In this document: piece by piece, positions 20,100 to 30,208 of the stretch
Layout: the number at the start of each line of letters is the position of its first letter
Numbering within the stretch: the stretch's first letter is position 1
Assembly: GCA_964035575.1 (NCBI GenBank)
Contig: OZ037925.1
Location: 682,001-746,000, forward strand
DNA from: Rhynchopus sp. YZ270_cl-10
Lineage: Eukaryota > Euglenozoa > Diplonemea > Diplonemida > Diplonemidae
DNA length: 64,000 bases
Direction: 5' to 3'
Program-made: the position numbers and the translations under genes
The notes under the pieces: generated by a model
What the model saw: only the letters and a program-made list of their open reading frames with translations
Database searches by the model: none
Told to the model about the DNA's origin: nothing

Positions 20100-22290
20100 T
20101 CACCCCAGTCCTGCAGATAACCTGCAAGAGTTCAACGGCAATCATCTGGTAGTCTTGCTTTGGTGACGTCCTTTAGAAACGGAGCGGCTTCTTTCCTTAT
20201 TTCACAATCGATGTTCGAACTTCAGGAATTTGTTTGACTTGAAAGAGTCAATCAACGTCTTTCGGTACTGCGCCAACCACCGCAGGAGTGAGAACAGTTG
20301 CCAAGACACACCCACGGGATGTTGCTATATTGAGAGACTCCAATCTCCACTGATTCCAAACTGCTTGAGAGGTCCTGAATGAAGTCCTTTGTGTCGAGTA
20401 CATCCTCCTTCAACGTCTTCATGCAGTCTCTGGCGTCGTTCAGCTCTGTGCTGACGTCCTTGCATTTTCAGGAACACGGGTATTGTGAACCCCATCCTTG
20501 CCTATCCTCCTTCCAGGAGGAGCTGCGCTTCCCCGGATCACGCACACCACCCTTCCCCACGACAGCCAGCTCGTGTGCAAAACTGTGTGTCGTCCAAGGC
20601 TGAGACAGTTGGGGTATTATATTATTCACTTCATTTGCGTCTTTTGGGTTAAGACGCATCATGGAAAGGTTTTGTAAGAGTCGAGGTATTATGTATTTGA
20701 CACTGTGAGAAATCTCGCAACCGATGGTGCGGGAGTCCCACGGTGTCAAGCTGTTTGTGGTGTTTCTGGGACAACTTTGTCATTGAGGTAGGGCCAACAT
20801 TTCTAGTGTTTGCGGACCACCGATCTGATCCAGTCATCTGGGTATTTGAAGGGGTTTGGGGCAACTTCAGCGTTCTCGACCAATCCTTACTCCCAGTGTC
20901 CACCATGAGTTAAGCTCAATGTATGGACGCACTCAATCGAATTCTTCCGCTGCCCACTCCGTTGCTGCACTGAGACGCACTGTTCGGATGTCGTGGAACG
21001 CGTTGAGTATCTCCTTTTTGCAACGAATGTGTTCACGTGGCGATTTGTAGACTGCATTTTTTTTTTCACGTACCGACGTGCAGTGTCACCTACCTGGCAG
21101 GCGCCTTCCTATTCAGACCCTTCGGTCATATTCACGGTAGGGGAAAGCTTTTAAAGAGCAAAAACATTTTGCGGACCAGAATCTTCGTCATCTTGATCAA
21201 GGTCTTGACAATTTGTGTGTTTTTTTTGGTAGGGTCCTTGGAGAGGAGCGTGGGGTGATTGTGAGGGTGAAACGTATTTTTTCTTGGATCTTCTTGGTCT
21301 TCAGGAGAGGGTTGGGGGAACACTGTGATAAGCGAGAGTCGACAAATTGTTAGGGTTCTGGGCTGAGGAAATTTCTGGTTATCAGCTTTTTGACGGTAGT
21401 GTAATGGACTACCGTGGCTGTAACGGGCAACGGGGGAATTAGGGTTCGATTCCGGAGAGGGAGCCTGAGAAATGGGCTATCGGATGCAACCGATGATGCC
21501 TTACACGAATCCAACGAAAGGCCCATCGCTCGGAAAGGGGGAAGCAGGGGGGAGATGAGTGGTTACACATCGTTATTGGTTTTTGTGTGGGCGGGGTGAG
21601 GGGAGCTCGAGGTAATTTTTTTTGTAATAATGAACATCGCTTGCTGTGGAGATAGGTGATCTACCATCCAGGAGGCTCGTTTGCTTCCTCGTATCAGGCA
21701 ATTTTATAGGCTTCCCCATCAGCTTCATGTCCGCAATCTCCAACTCTGTGAGCATTCGCCATGACGCTCTTGGTGAGCCTTTCACCTTTCTTTAGCTCAG
21801 TTGTGTCCTTCTTCTCCAGCTTCCCCATACTCTGCATCGAGCTTGGTTTCGTCCTTTCGCAAATATCTCTCCCAGGATCCTGGCATACACCTTTTGTGAC
21901 ATATGCATGGGCGTGTTTTTTCGATCGCTCGTATGAATCTCGGGTCAGCAGAAAATGGCAGGTTGCACCCGTAGATGCACTCCGCCCAGGTTTGGGTCAG
22001 GTATTCCCCCTGTGTTTCCGGCATTTGGCCAACAACGTGGATGATTGACTGCTTCAACGCTTTGTTCGGTTTCCCCCTTTCATAAGAATCCACCAACGTG
22101 GCATCTTCAGCCTTCCGCTTCCGCTGCGACTCGGAGGCTTCTTTCGGCTTCTTTCGACTTCTTCACATCCGCCTCACTCTCGCCACACCCTGCCGAGTGC
22201 TCTTTCACCCTCGTTGACGAGTTTGCGCTGATCGTCTTTGCACATCCCTTGCATCTCCACTAGTTCTTTCCATCGTCTGCCACATGCTGC
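20100..22290 (-). pseudogene. Decayed hAT-family transposase gene
   Basis: On the minus strand, a BED-type zinc finger remnant (WRCKGCAKTISANSSTRVKE...C, about 22165-22275) is followed by a DUF659-like stretch (ECIYGCNLPFSADPRFIRAI, about 21797-22096). Further broken frames down to about 20100 include GSDRWSA and LLRWLAQYRKTLIDSF. Order and motifs fit a plain hAT DNA transposase. Several stops and frame changes separate the blocks, so it is inactive. Element ends were not located. An 18S rRNA fragment lies inside this interval at 21385-21478. Confidence 0.65.
21385..21478 (+). rRNA. 18S rRNA fragment (5' domain)
   Basis: GACTACCGTGGCTGTAACGG and, after a short step, AATTAGGGTTCGATTCCGGA with GAGGGAGCCTGAGAAATGG match the conserved small-subunit rRNA region around yeast position 350-430. 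Matching stops abruptly on both sides. GAGAAATGG rather than the commoner GAGAAACGG is a mild hint of an excavate/euglenozoan-type rRNA. This is a fragment, not a gene. Confidence 0.9.
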
Positions 22291-22901
22291 CACGACTAGC
22301 ACTCCTTTTTACCTCTGACCGCACTGTATTTTAATCCCGTTTTTTTTAGAGTACATAAAATACTATAAAATACCCCTACAGTGTGGCTCAGAGGGCGTTG
22401 CGTGGGTTCTCATGGTGCAGGTTGAGGTGACCGTTGCTATGGGCTTCACGATGAGGGTGATCTGCATGGTTGCAACCCATGAGGGGTCCACCTTGCCCAG
22501 GGGGTCAGAAGGTAGGGGTGAGTGTTATGTGGTCGCAGATGACCTGAGAGGGGCGGTCAAGGGGGCAGGCATGAATAAGGTTTGGGGGTGCGGGCTATTC
22601 TCACGAGGGTGTGGGTGGGGGTGAATTGCCTCAGATTTTCGGATTGTACCCCAGAAACGCAAAAAAGGAAGAAGATGATGGGGAGGGCGGGGAGGGCGGG
22701 AAGGTGGCGGGGATGGAAAAGCATCTGAAAATCTTATCAATCTTCATGAATGGTAACGATGCATTGCTTGAGTGGCTTAGAGACGGGGCTCGCGGCTTCT
22801 GGAGGGGTGAACGATACCTTGGGGTGAGGGGTGAGGGGATCTCTAAGTTGACTCAAATATATAGCAAACTTCACAAATGGGGCTTTCTCCTGGCTCAGCA
22901 G

Positions 22902-23037
22902 GGTGCCGGGCAGGTGCCGGGCAGGTGCCGGGCAGGTGCCGGGCAGGTGCCGGGCAGGTGCCGGGCAGGTGCCGGGCAGGTGCCGGGCAGGTGCCGGGCA
23001 GGTGCCGGGCAGGTGCCGGGCAGGTGCCGGGCAGGGT
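22902..23037 (+). repeat. 11-bp satellite (GGTGCCGGGCA)n
   Basis: About 12 near-perfect copies of GGTGCCGGGCA. The unit is self-complementary in part (TGCCGGGCA), so the array can form hairpins. Confidence 0.95.
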
Positions 23038-23039
23038 GC

Positions 23040-23110
23040 AAAATGAAAGTACCCACAGCACCGCCATTTGCATTTTCGGAATCCGTGCGGCCAGTGGTGG
23101 GGTCACTTTG
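23040..23110 (-). repeat. Inverted copy of the 41.6-kb degenerate repeat
   Basis: The reverse complement reads GGCAAAGTGACCCCACCACT...GGATTCCGAAAATGCAAATG, matching units at 41620-41680, 41800-41860 and 42015-42060. Confidence 0.65.
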
Positions 23111-23777
23111 CCACAATGGATAAGTTCTTAGAGGGGAGGGGGCAAGGGTAATGGGCAGGGAGGTGTGGGGTTTCGGGGGGTGTTACATCAACAACCCAGG
23201 GCGCCGTGTATTTCAGCGCTGCCCTTTGCCATGGAGCAGGCAGTGGTTTTGTCAGATGTCCACGGTGAGATGAGACTCTTTTGTGACGCTTCTGGTTCGG
23301 GGTAGTTGGACTTTTTTTCAGCACGATGTTTTTTGGCATCAGACAAAGGGGTGAACTATGCCTTGCCACCACGAGGTGATGAACCACTGCCTTCTGCATT
23401 CCCTCCCGCAGGCCGGAGGGGTATACGGGACTATTCTGTTCTGTCCTCAGGAGGAAACAGTGGTGAACGTCCCTGCCCTGCTCAATGCTGGTAGCAGCTG
23501 AGGTGGTGGCTTCCCCATGCTGTGAAGGGTATTAGCACTCATGAAACAGCGATGAACAGTCAGGCTAGAGCTTGCTCTGCCAAGACGTCTATGTAAATCC
23601 CTAAGAGAGGGTGAGGCCCACTGTCGGTACAGCATGGGACGCCGAGAGAGATGTTGTGTTTCCCCTTGGTTTGGGGGGAGGTGGAGACCAGAACAGTCTT
23701 GAATGGGGTTTTGTAGTGAGGACATGGAACACATCCATCATATCGACAGAACACACAAAACACACACACACGGCACA

Positions 23778-26700
23778 ATGGCAAACATGGCGTTAACACC
23801 GCTGATGGAAAAGAACGCGATTGGCCACCTCGAGCAGGTTGCCGCCGCACACCCAACGCTTGCGGCAGACTGCAAAACGCTTGAGGAGCTCTTCTCGAAG
23901 AAGTACTGGCACGAGGTCACAGAGTTTCTCTTCGAAATCGTGCGCAAGGTATTTGCTACGTCTAGGTCACCTTGGTGACACCCAGGATAGGGGTGGTTTA
24001 TTTAGATACACTGTCGCGAGTGAGGCGTCCCCGTCTGCCAAGGTGGCCCTGCTTGCCCTGGTGGTCCCTTTTGTGTGCGCCTGCACATATTTGATCACAT
24101 ACACGAGCATACGCTCAAGATGCTTCTCGAGGTCCACCGTTTACTCTGTCGCGCACCATGACAGACAGGCTAGATATTCATCCAACCTTTTTCTCTTTTA
24201 AAATACCAGAGGCAGTTCTTATAATTTTTTGTGTTCCAAACAAGAGAAATCCAACTTTAGTTAATTAAACCACGAAGGTGAAAGCTATGGCCTTTTTTTC
24301 TTTCTTCTCTCTCTCTTTTTTGAGGCACTCTTTTCAACTTCTCTTTGTTCCCCAAAACACATATTCTTCCCCCCTTCACCTCAAAAACCCTCCTTTCCAC
24401 AGCCCGAATGGGACAACGCAGATCTTCTTCTGGCACTGTACCGCTCCTTCATTTCAGTGTTTCAGTTGAAGATGAACTTGTTCTCGCTGTCGCAGGTTGT
24501 TTTGCACATTACAGGCAAGGTTGTCGACAACGCCGCAGCAGTGGCAGTGCTGGAGGAGGTGGCAGCTGTCGTGAAGAAGGAGGGGAGCGTGGACGCCTTT
24601 CAACTGCTGCGCGCAGAGGCGGCGATTCGGTTGGTAAATGTGAGCAGGGTGTCGGGGAAGGATGAGGGGAAGACGGCTGCGAAGGAGATCGTCGAGGAGT
24701 TGGTGAAGTTCCTGAAGGAGCGTGAAGCGTCCACTGTGCACACTGACCTGCGGGCGCAGATCTACCTCGCGCAGGCTGCAGTCGCAAAGCTTGAGGGCAG
24801 CCACGACATCTTCTACGAGAAGTGCCTGCTCTACATTGCGCACACCCAGACCTCGCTGCTCCCGCACGCCAGACAGCAGGAGGTTGCCTTTGACCTAGGC
24901 ATTGCAGCCCTGCTCGGCAAGGCTGTGCACAACTTCGGGGAGCTCATCCACCACCCCATCTTCGCAGCCCTCGACGGCAGCAACCACGCATGGCTCGCAG
25001 AGCTTCTCAGGTACTTCAACGTTGGAGACATCGAAGGCTATGAGAAGGTGGTTGCGGCGAATGGAGACAACCTCAAATCCTTTGTATGTCTTTTTATAAA
25101 TGAGGATCCTGAAAAAATAAACTGCTATCGGGGGGTCCGTAATATTGTGTTTTTGTGTGTAAAATTTGACCGGCTATTTCACGGTGGCCCGTCGGACCCT
25201 TTGAGGGGTACCCCATCTGCTAGTAGTCTAGCAATTAAACAAAAATTGAACATTTTTGTTGCATTAAAAGTGATCCAGAGAGAGGCTTAGGTTGAGAGTT
25301 AGGATTAGGATTGTAGTGTTTGTGTAAGAGGGAGTGGGGTGGGGTGGGGTGGGGTGGGAGGGGGGTGGTGGGGGTTGAACTATTAGTGTCATCTATGAGG
25401 GAGAAGCGGTGTGAGGTTGTGGATGATGTGTTTTTTGCATCGGGTCATGTACACTGTTGCGCAGAGGGATTTTGTATTGCAAGTCAATTTTTTTTTGTGT
25501 TTTTTTGGGGTGACTAAGGAGAGACATAGGTTCATCTTATAAAATATTTCCTTTTTTCTCTCTTTTGCAGGTGGGTCCCGAGAAGGAACCGTTCCTTAGA
25601 CAGAAGGTGCAGCTCATGGCGCTTCTTTACCAACTCTTCGTCACACCCGTGCACGACCGGACACTGCAATTTGATGCGATTACAGACAAATGCAAGTTGG
25701 TATGTGGCTCGGCGCCGTTGCCCCGCCTTTTTTTTTTTTTGACGGTAACTAAGCACAGAGGCTGTTCATGTAACCTATTCTCTTTTGAATAAAACGACAA
25801 CACAAATAAACATATCAGACTGACAGTTGCTCTTTTGTTTCACCCCTCCCGATGCCGCCTTTGCAAGACACATACTACACCTTGTTTTATATTTAGTGCC
25901 CTGCCGTGGCTATTATCAACCGTGGCTATTATCTAGTGATAGTAGTCTATAATCAAACAAAATATTTAGTGCCCTGCGTCCGCAAGTGCCCGGTGAAGAG
26001 TTAATACTCCGAACCTCTCTTTGTGTCTGTGTACAGAGCCTACGGGGACAGCATATTCCTACACTATTCCTTTTCTTTGCTGTACAATAAAACGATTGTG
26101 CTCCAGGTGGCTAAAAGGCATAGAGGCTTAGGGTCATTATTAATTTTTCATTTTGTATTTCTCACCACAGAAAAGCGTTGACGACGTGGAGCCCTTGTTG
26201 CTCCGTGCTCTGGCACTGAACCTCATTAGAGGTACCATCGATGAGGTTGCGCAGACGGTGCAAGGTATGCAAATAGTCAAGTACACACCCAGAATACTGG
26301 CCTCGTGAAGAGACAAAGGTCTTAGGGTTCAATATTGGAATCGTGGACTTTTTTTTTGCACTTTTAACTTCTCTTTTTGGTGATTTTTTTTTTGCCACAG
26401 TATTAATATAGAAACTGGCCATTTCAGCCAACGGTAAATCTATCCTCACGCCGGGTTCGGTGAACCAGAGTTCATCTGATACACTTTATTCTTTTTTGAA
26501 AGCTTGGTTTTATATTAGTGTAGACACCCCGAGGATGAGCTACTATCTGTTTTTTTTTATTTTGTTCTTGTGCTTTCATCCGGATGGCTGACATCGTATG
26601 TGGGTCAGTCGGAGGTGCCTGCATAAACAATCATAGTTTATTCCTCCTCTCCCTCTCCCTCACCCCATTATCATACTCCACTCAAGGGGACCAAATGGCG

Positions 26701-27267
26701 TTCTCTTTCGGTTTCCTAGTAAACAGTTCGAGAAAAAAAAAAACTCTCGCCACCACAGTTACATGGATTGTATCAAGGGCGCTTGGAAAGGAAGAGGTGG
26801 CTGGACTTGCAAGCCATATGAAGGCTTGGATCAAGCAGGTATGTTATACGCATATGAGAAGGGGGGGGGTTGTTTTTCTCAGTTTTTCGAGGTGACTAAG
26901 TACAGAGAAGTACAGACAAAAACAAAACAAAAAGGATTCAAAAATACAACAAAAAAGATTGATGAATAACCAATGTTCAAAACATTAAGTAATCTAATCA
27001 GACGAAGTACAGAGAGGCTCAGGATAATACCGCCAACGTTTCCTTTTATGTTTATCTCTATTAGTTGTAAACCACGAAAATGGATTGTACACCCCGGTAC
27101 AAGCCTCTCATTGTACCAAAAGGTACACTGTTCACAGAGCGGGCTTTGTATTTCAAGTCAAATTTATGTGATTGTCGATATATAAAAAAACTCCACCACA
27201 TCCACAGGTCCAAACTGTACACACCGACACCGTTGCTACCTTGTCGCGACACGAACAAGAAGCATGA
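23778..27267 (+). CDS. PSMD13: 26S proteasome lid subunit Rpn9/PSMD13, six exons
   Basis: Structural lid subunit of the 26S proteasome with a C-terminal PCI domain. Exons: 23778-23948, 24403-25083, 25571-25699, 26171-26264, 26759-26838, 27208-27267. Joined, these give 404 residues (human about 376). All introns are GT-AG, with donors GTATTTG, GTATGTC, GTATGTG, GTATGCA and GTATGTT and acceptors CCACAG or TGCAG. Matches to the family include LEELFSKKYWHEVT, FNFGEL-like HNFGELIHHPIF, LALNLIRGTIDEV and VTWIVSRAL. The last exon (VQTVHTDTVATLS...) aligns with the human C-terminal helix. The start is set by the first ATG after CGACAG and a CA-rich leader. Introns 2-5 carry the dispersed repeats reported separately, mostly in sense orientation, and intron 1 ends with a family C-like tail. 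Confidence 0.93.
24310..24402 (+). repeat. Family C-like tail at the 3' end of Rpn9 intron 1
   Basis: GAGGCACTCTTTTCAACTTC and TCTTTG resemble the 3' half of family C, followed by a C/T-rich run to the CCACAG acceptor at 24402. Confidence 0.6.
25126..25206 (+). mobile_element. Short relative of the 1.5-kb inverted-repeat element, in Rpn9 intron 2
   Basis: GGGGGGTCCGTAATATTGTG and TGTGTGTAAAATTTGACCGG match the left end of the 14.9-kb element. The right edge CGGACCC is the inverse of GGGTCCG. Confidence 0.55.
25444..25500 (+). repeat. Partial family F repeat in Rpn9 intron 2
   Basis: GTCATGTACACTGTTGCGC, then GAGGGATTTTGTATTGCAAG and TCAATTTTTTTT. Confidence 0.75.
25510..25570 (+). repeat. 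Family A repeat directly at the Rpn9 exon 3 acceptor
   Basis: TGACTAAGGAGAGACATAGG, TTCATCTTATAAAATATTTC, then CTTTTTTCTCTCTTTTGCAG running straight into exon 3. The stem is weaker than in other copies (CTAAGG/CATAGG). Confidence 0.8.
25744..25790 (+). repeat. Family A repeat in Rpn9 intron 3
   Basis: GGTAACTAAGCACAGAGGCT, then GTTCATGTAACCTATTCTC and TTTT. Confidence 0.75.
25908..25962 (+). repeat. Family G repeat in Rpn9 intron 3
   Basis: CGTGGCTATTATCTAGTGAT and AGTAGTCTATAATCAAACAA. ACTATC/GATAGT-type pairing gives a tight hairpin with loop TAGT, followed by an A-rich end. A partial copy (CCGTGGCTATTATCAA) immediately precedes it. Confidence 0.8.
26105..26170 (+). repeat. Family A repeat directly at the Rpn9 exon 4 acceptor
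   Basis: GGTGGCTAAAAGGCATAGAG, GCTTAGGGTCATTATTAATT, then a T-rich run ending CTCACCACAG at exon 4. Confidence 0.75.
26500..26549 (-). repeat. Family D repeat, reverse orientation, in Rpn9 intron 4
   Basis: Reads TTAGTGTAGACACCCCGAGG and ATGAGCTACTATC on +, the reverse complement of family D. One of two antisense D copies in the window. Confidence 0.85.
26569..26632 (+). repeat. Family H repeat in Rpn9 intron 4
   Basis: TGTGCTTTCATCCGGATGGC, TGACATCGTATGTGGGTCAG, TCGGAGGTGCCTGCAT. Confidence 0.8.
27064..27207 (+). repeat. Family F repeat directly before the Rpn9 last exon
   Basis: GTAAACCACGAAAATGGATT, TGTACCAAAAGGTACACTG, GGGCTTTGTATTTCAAGTCA, ending about 35 nt before the acceptor TCCACAG at 27207. 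Confidence 0.85.
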
Positions 27268-28697
27268 TAGGTGGGTGTATGGGGTATGGTGGGAAGTGTT
27301 CTGCCCTTCTCCACCGTTTCGGGAATTCTAATTAAGGGGCGGATGGGAGGGAGGGTCTTTTCTTGCACTTACCTGCGAGGCCCTTCTGTGTTTTTTCTCT
27401 GTGTCTTTCTGTGTGTTTAACGTTTATTGCAGGGACCAATTTGATGTTCTATCCTCATCACCACCTCCCCCCTGCAAATCTCGTTGCTTGTAGCAAAAAA
27501 AAATATATGAAAAATATCTAGAAACCAAAAGGGAAGAGGAAAAAAGGTTCTCTTCAAAAAAGTGAAGTTTTATTTTGTTCGCCTGCATCCTCTGTGAGGT
27601 GTCGATATTATGGTAAAAAAAAATTACTTTATTTTTACCATTTGCGAATAATGATTTGACGGGGGAGGCTTTCATTTTAGAAACTTTTCTTTGGTTTGGC
27701 ATCCAGAAGGCAACACACCTGAATAGGCCCTTTTAAGAAAACATACACTAGTGAATTTCTAGACACCTCCAAATTTTATAACAGCTTTCTCGGGGGGGAG
27801 GGGGAGGTGTGGGGAAAAGGGCTGTGTGATCGTTTAACTCCTGAGGGGTCCGAAAGAGGGTTTGTGTGGATATTATTGTGTTCTTCTTTTTTTTTGGTTT
27901 CGATTTTTTTTTTTTTTTCGCACCATGAAAAAAAGGGAGCAAGGTAGTGTAACTTATTGACACTGTTGCCAGTTTAATGTAAAGCAGAAGATGAGGGGTG
28001 GGTGTGTGGGGTGTGACATTTTTTTTTTTTTTTGTTCTCTGTTTCGAGGTGGCGTCGGTGTGTCAAGGGGGAAATTCAAAAAAAAATAAAAAATAAAAAT
28101 AAATCCCCTTTCCTTCCTTCCCTTACCTCTTTATTGTAGACACACCTTCCTTCTCCCCTTTTCCAAAAAAAATATCCCCCACTTTTTTTAACTCTAACAT
28201 AATATGGCCGAAGTCCATACAGTAAAAAACGAAAAGAAAAAAAAGCGACCCCACCTCCCATCTTATTTTTGGCTTCCTTTTACATCTTCTTCTGGCCGCA
28301 AGGGTGGTCGTGGTGCTTTCATCCGGATGGCTGGCATTGTAAGAATGGTGTGATGTGATGTGACACGGTGGAACCGAACCTTGCAGCGTGACGACCTTTC
28401 TTGTTGAGAGAGAGGCTAGCGCTCGAGGGGCATAAACCCAGGGCGTGCCTGGTATCTCTGCACGGAGGAGAGGACTGTGCAACATATTGAGAGGTGTTGT
28501 TAACATCGGTTCGTCGGAGGTGCCTGCATTAATAACTTCACTATTTTCTGTGGATGCTTCAAATTCACTTTGAGGCACTTCACAGCCCTCTCTCTCCCTC
28601 TTCTTCTTCTCCTCCCCCCCCACCTCAAAAATATCCGATTTTTTTAAATCCAGAAACACAAAAAATACACAAAGCAAAAAAAAAAAGTACCCAGCAA
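27268..28697. other. Spacer between Rpn9 and the Tudor-like gene
   Basis: AT-rich with T runs. The only structured element is a family H repeat split by about 170 bp (28313-28530). No gene is seen. Confidence 0.6.
28313..28530 (+). repeat. Family H repeat split by about 170 bp of other sequence
   Basis: The 5' half (GTGCTTTCATCCGGATGGCT, GGCATTGTA) ends at about 28339. The 3' half (TTCGTCGGAGGTGCCTGCAT) resumes at about 28509. The inserted stretch includes CTAGCGCTCGAGGGGC and has no recognised ends. Confidence 0.6.
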
Positions 28698-30083
28698 ATG
28701 GGTGCATGCGCGTCTAAGAAGGATGCAACCAGCATACCCCAACGCAACAACAAACACCACCACCACCACCACCGTCTCCCATCTTCCACCACCTCCACAA
28801 CCCCGCACTTCCGCAACCAAACCGACACTTCTTCGAGTTGTCCTGGGAGTGACCGTAGTGTTGCACCTATTCACATAGGGGAGTTGATGGAAATGGAAAT
28901 GCATCGTGACGACGACACCTGTCAATATGACGACGACCTCCCTCTTCTGCAGCTCACCGGCGTGCCCTGTGTCGACAGCGAGTACGACACTACAGAGCAC
29001 AACACCACCCTCACCAACAGCATCCACCTCTCCTCCACTGCCGTCTCCGCTCCTACCCCACTCCAACCCCTTTTGGAGGCTCATTCGCCGCTTTCTTCTT
29101 CCGCACCGAAGAAGGTTGTGAAGAGAAAACGCTTTGAGGACTGCCGATTCTGCAAAACCGAGTTCACATCGGATGTCTTCAAAAGCGACATCTTTGACGA
29201 GGCATGCCGCGATATCCAGAACGAACAGGAACAGGAACAGGAACAGGAACACACTCCACTGCCTCTCCCTTCTCTCATCCAAGAAGCAGAAGAGGCGCAA
29301 AACGATGCCGACGATGACGACGACGAACTCCGCTCCGCAGAAAGCTCCCTCGGCTCCCCTATCGAAACTGCCAAGGCAACCAGCGACCCTGCATTAAACG
29401 TTTTCCCTACCTCCTCCTCATCTGTCGGGGAATGTGAAGAGGTTCTTCCATTAGTATCAGCACGCAATGCTGATGAAGGGGAGGACAACTGCGATGCTTT
29501 AGAAGAGACGATGAACGTCAAGGAAGACGAACCCGAAGAAATGATGGAGGAAGTAGACTCAGACTCATCAGAAGACAATAGCCCTGCACCAAGAAACAAA
29601 ACACGTAGAGAAAGCGACAATGCTTTCGTCGTCGCACCGTTAGTAGCACCGTTGACTGCAAGGAATTTGGCGCCAAAGCACCAATTCAAACCTATTATGG
29701 GAAGACGTACTTCGGTAACAAAAAGGATGTTCGCGCAGGGTGACTGCCTCTGCGATGGAAACACCGGGTTGAGGGGGAGGTTCGAAGGCTTCGCAGGGGA
29801 AACCTACCGTTCAGCGTGGGTCCGGTTTGCGGAACCGATTGGGGTTATCGTTGTACGTACCATATACCTTACAAAAGTACCGCAGTTTCCTACAGTCTGT
29901 AGAGGACGCATCGGGAAAATATGGTCAAAGGGAGAGACCGCGCAGTGTCAATGGAAGCAAACCTGGCTTTCCTGTACCGTGCATTCATTTGATAAGTACA
30001 GTGGAACCTATGTGGTCAAGTGGGATGATCTCCGTGTATCAATTTCGGTGTCTGCTTCGCAAATTCGTGAGTGCATTTATTGA
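28698..30083 (+). CDS. Acidic protein with N-acylation motif and C-terminal Tudor/SH3-like modules
   Basis: A 461-residue protein. The N-terminus MGACASKKDA fits N-myristoylation at Gly2 with palmitoylatable Cys4, suggesting membrane attachment. A His/Thr/Ser-rich and then strongly acidic disordered region fills about 20-330, with a Gln-Glu slippage run near 176-184. The C-terminal 120 residues contain two small beta-rich modules. The second (WKQTWLSCTVHSF...GTYVVKWDDLRVSI) has the W...V...G-Y-V-W-D spacing of Tudor/agenet-type folds. The start at 28698 is chosen for the acylation motif; the open frame extends upstream through pyrimidine-rich non-coding sequence. No enzymatic domain is seen. 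Function unknown; possible adaptor. Confidence 0.75.
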   Translation: MGACASKKDATSIPQRNNKHHHHHHRLPSSTTSTTPHFRNQTDTSSSCPGSDRSVAPIHIGELMEMEMHRDDDTCQYDDDLPLLQLTGVPCVDSEYDTTEHNTTLTNSIHLSSTAVSAPTPLQPLLEAHSPLSSSAPKKVVKRKRFEDCRFCKTEFTSDVFKSDIFDEACRDIQNEQEQEQEQEHTPLPLPSLIQEAEEAQNDADDDDDELRSAESSLGSPIETAKATSDPALNVFPTSSSSVGECEEVLPLVSARNADEGEDNCDALEETMNVKEDEPEEMMEEVDSDSSEDNSPAPRNKTRRESDNAFVVAPLVAPLTARNLAPKHQFKPIMGRRTSVTKRMFAQGDCLCDGNTGLRGRFEGFAGETYRSAWVRFAEPIGVIVVRTIYLTKVPQFPTVCRGRIGKIWSKGETAQCQWKQTWLSCTVHSFDKYSGTYVVKWDDLRVSISVSASQIRECIY

Positions 30084-30208
30084 GAGATAAGGGGAGGTAT
30101 TTCTAGCATGATATCTGGAGAGGAGAAGAAAAAAAAGAGAGAAAAAATCTCCCCCTTTTTTTTGAAATAATAATAAAAAGGGATGGTTTTTTGACAAAAA
30201 AACAGACA

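Larger units (their letters stand above)
22300..23777. other. Spacer before Rpn9
   Basis: No gene is supported. It holds the 11-bp satellite (22902-23037), a reverse copy of the 41.6-kb degenerate repeat (23040-23110) and a CA-rich leader (CGACAG at 23750, then ACACAC) before the Rpn9 ATG. Confidence 0.6.

Noticed and set aside
22902-23037. CRISPR-like direct repeats
   Set aside because: The 11-bp units are contiguous with no spacers, in a eukaryotic context; it is a simple satellite.
27421-27445. Alternative last Rpn9 exon after TTTATTGCAG at 27432
   Set aside because: It would add only Gly-Pro-Ile before a stop, whereas the exon at 27208-27267 aligns with the conserved PSMD13 C-terminus.
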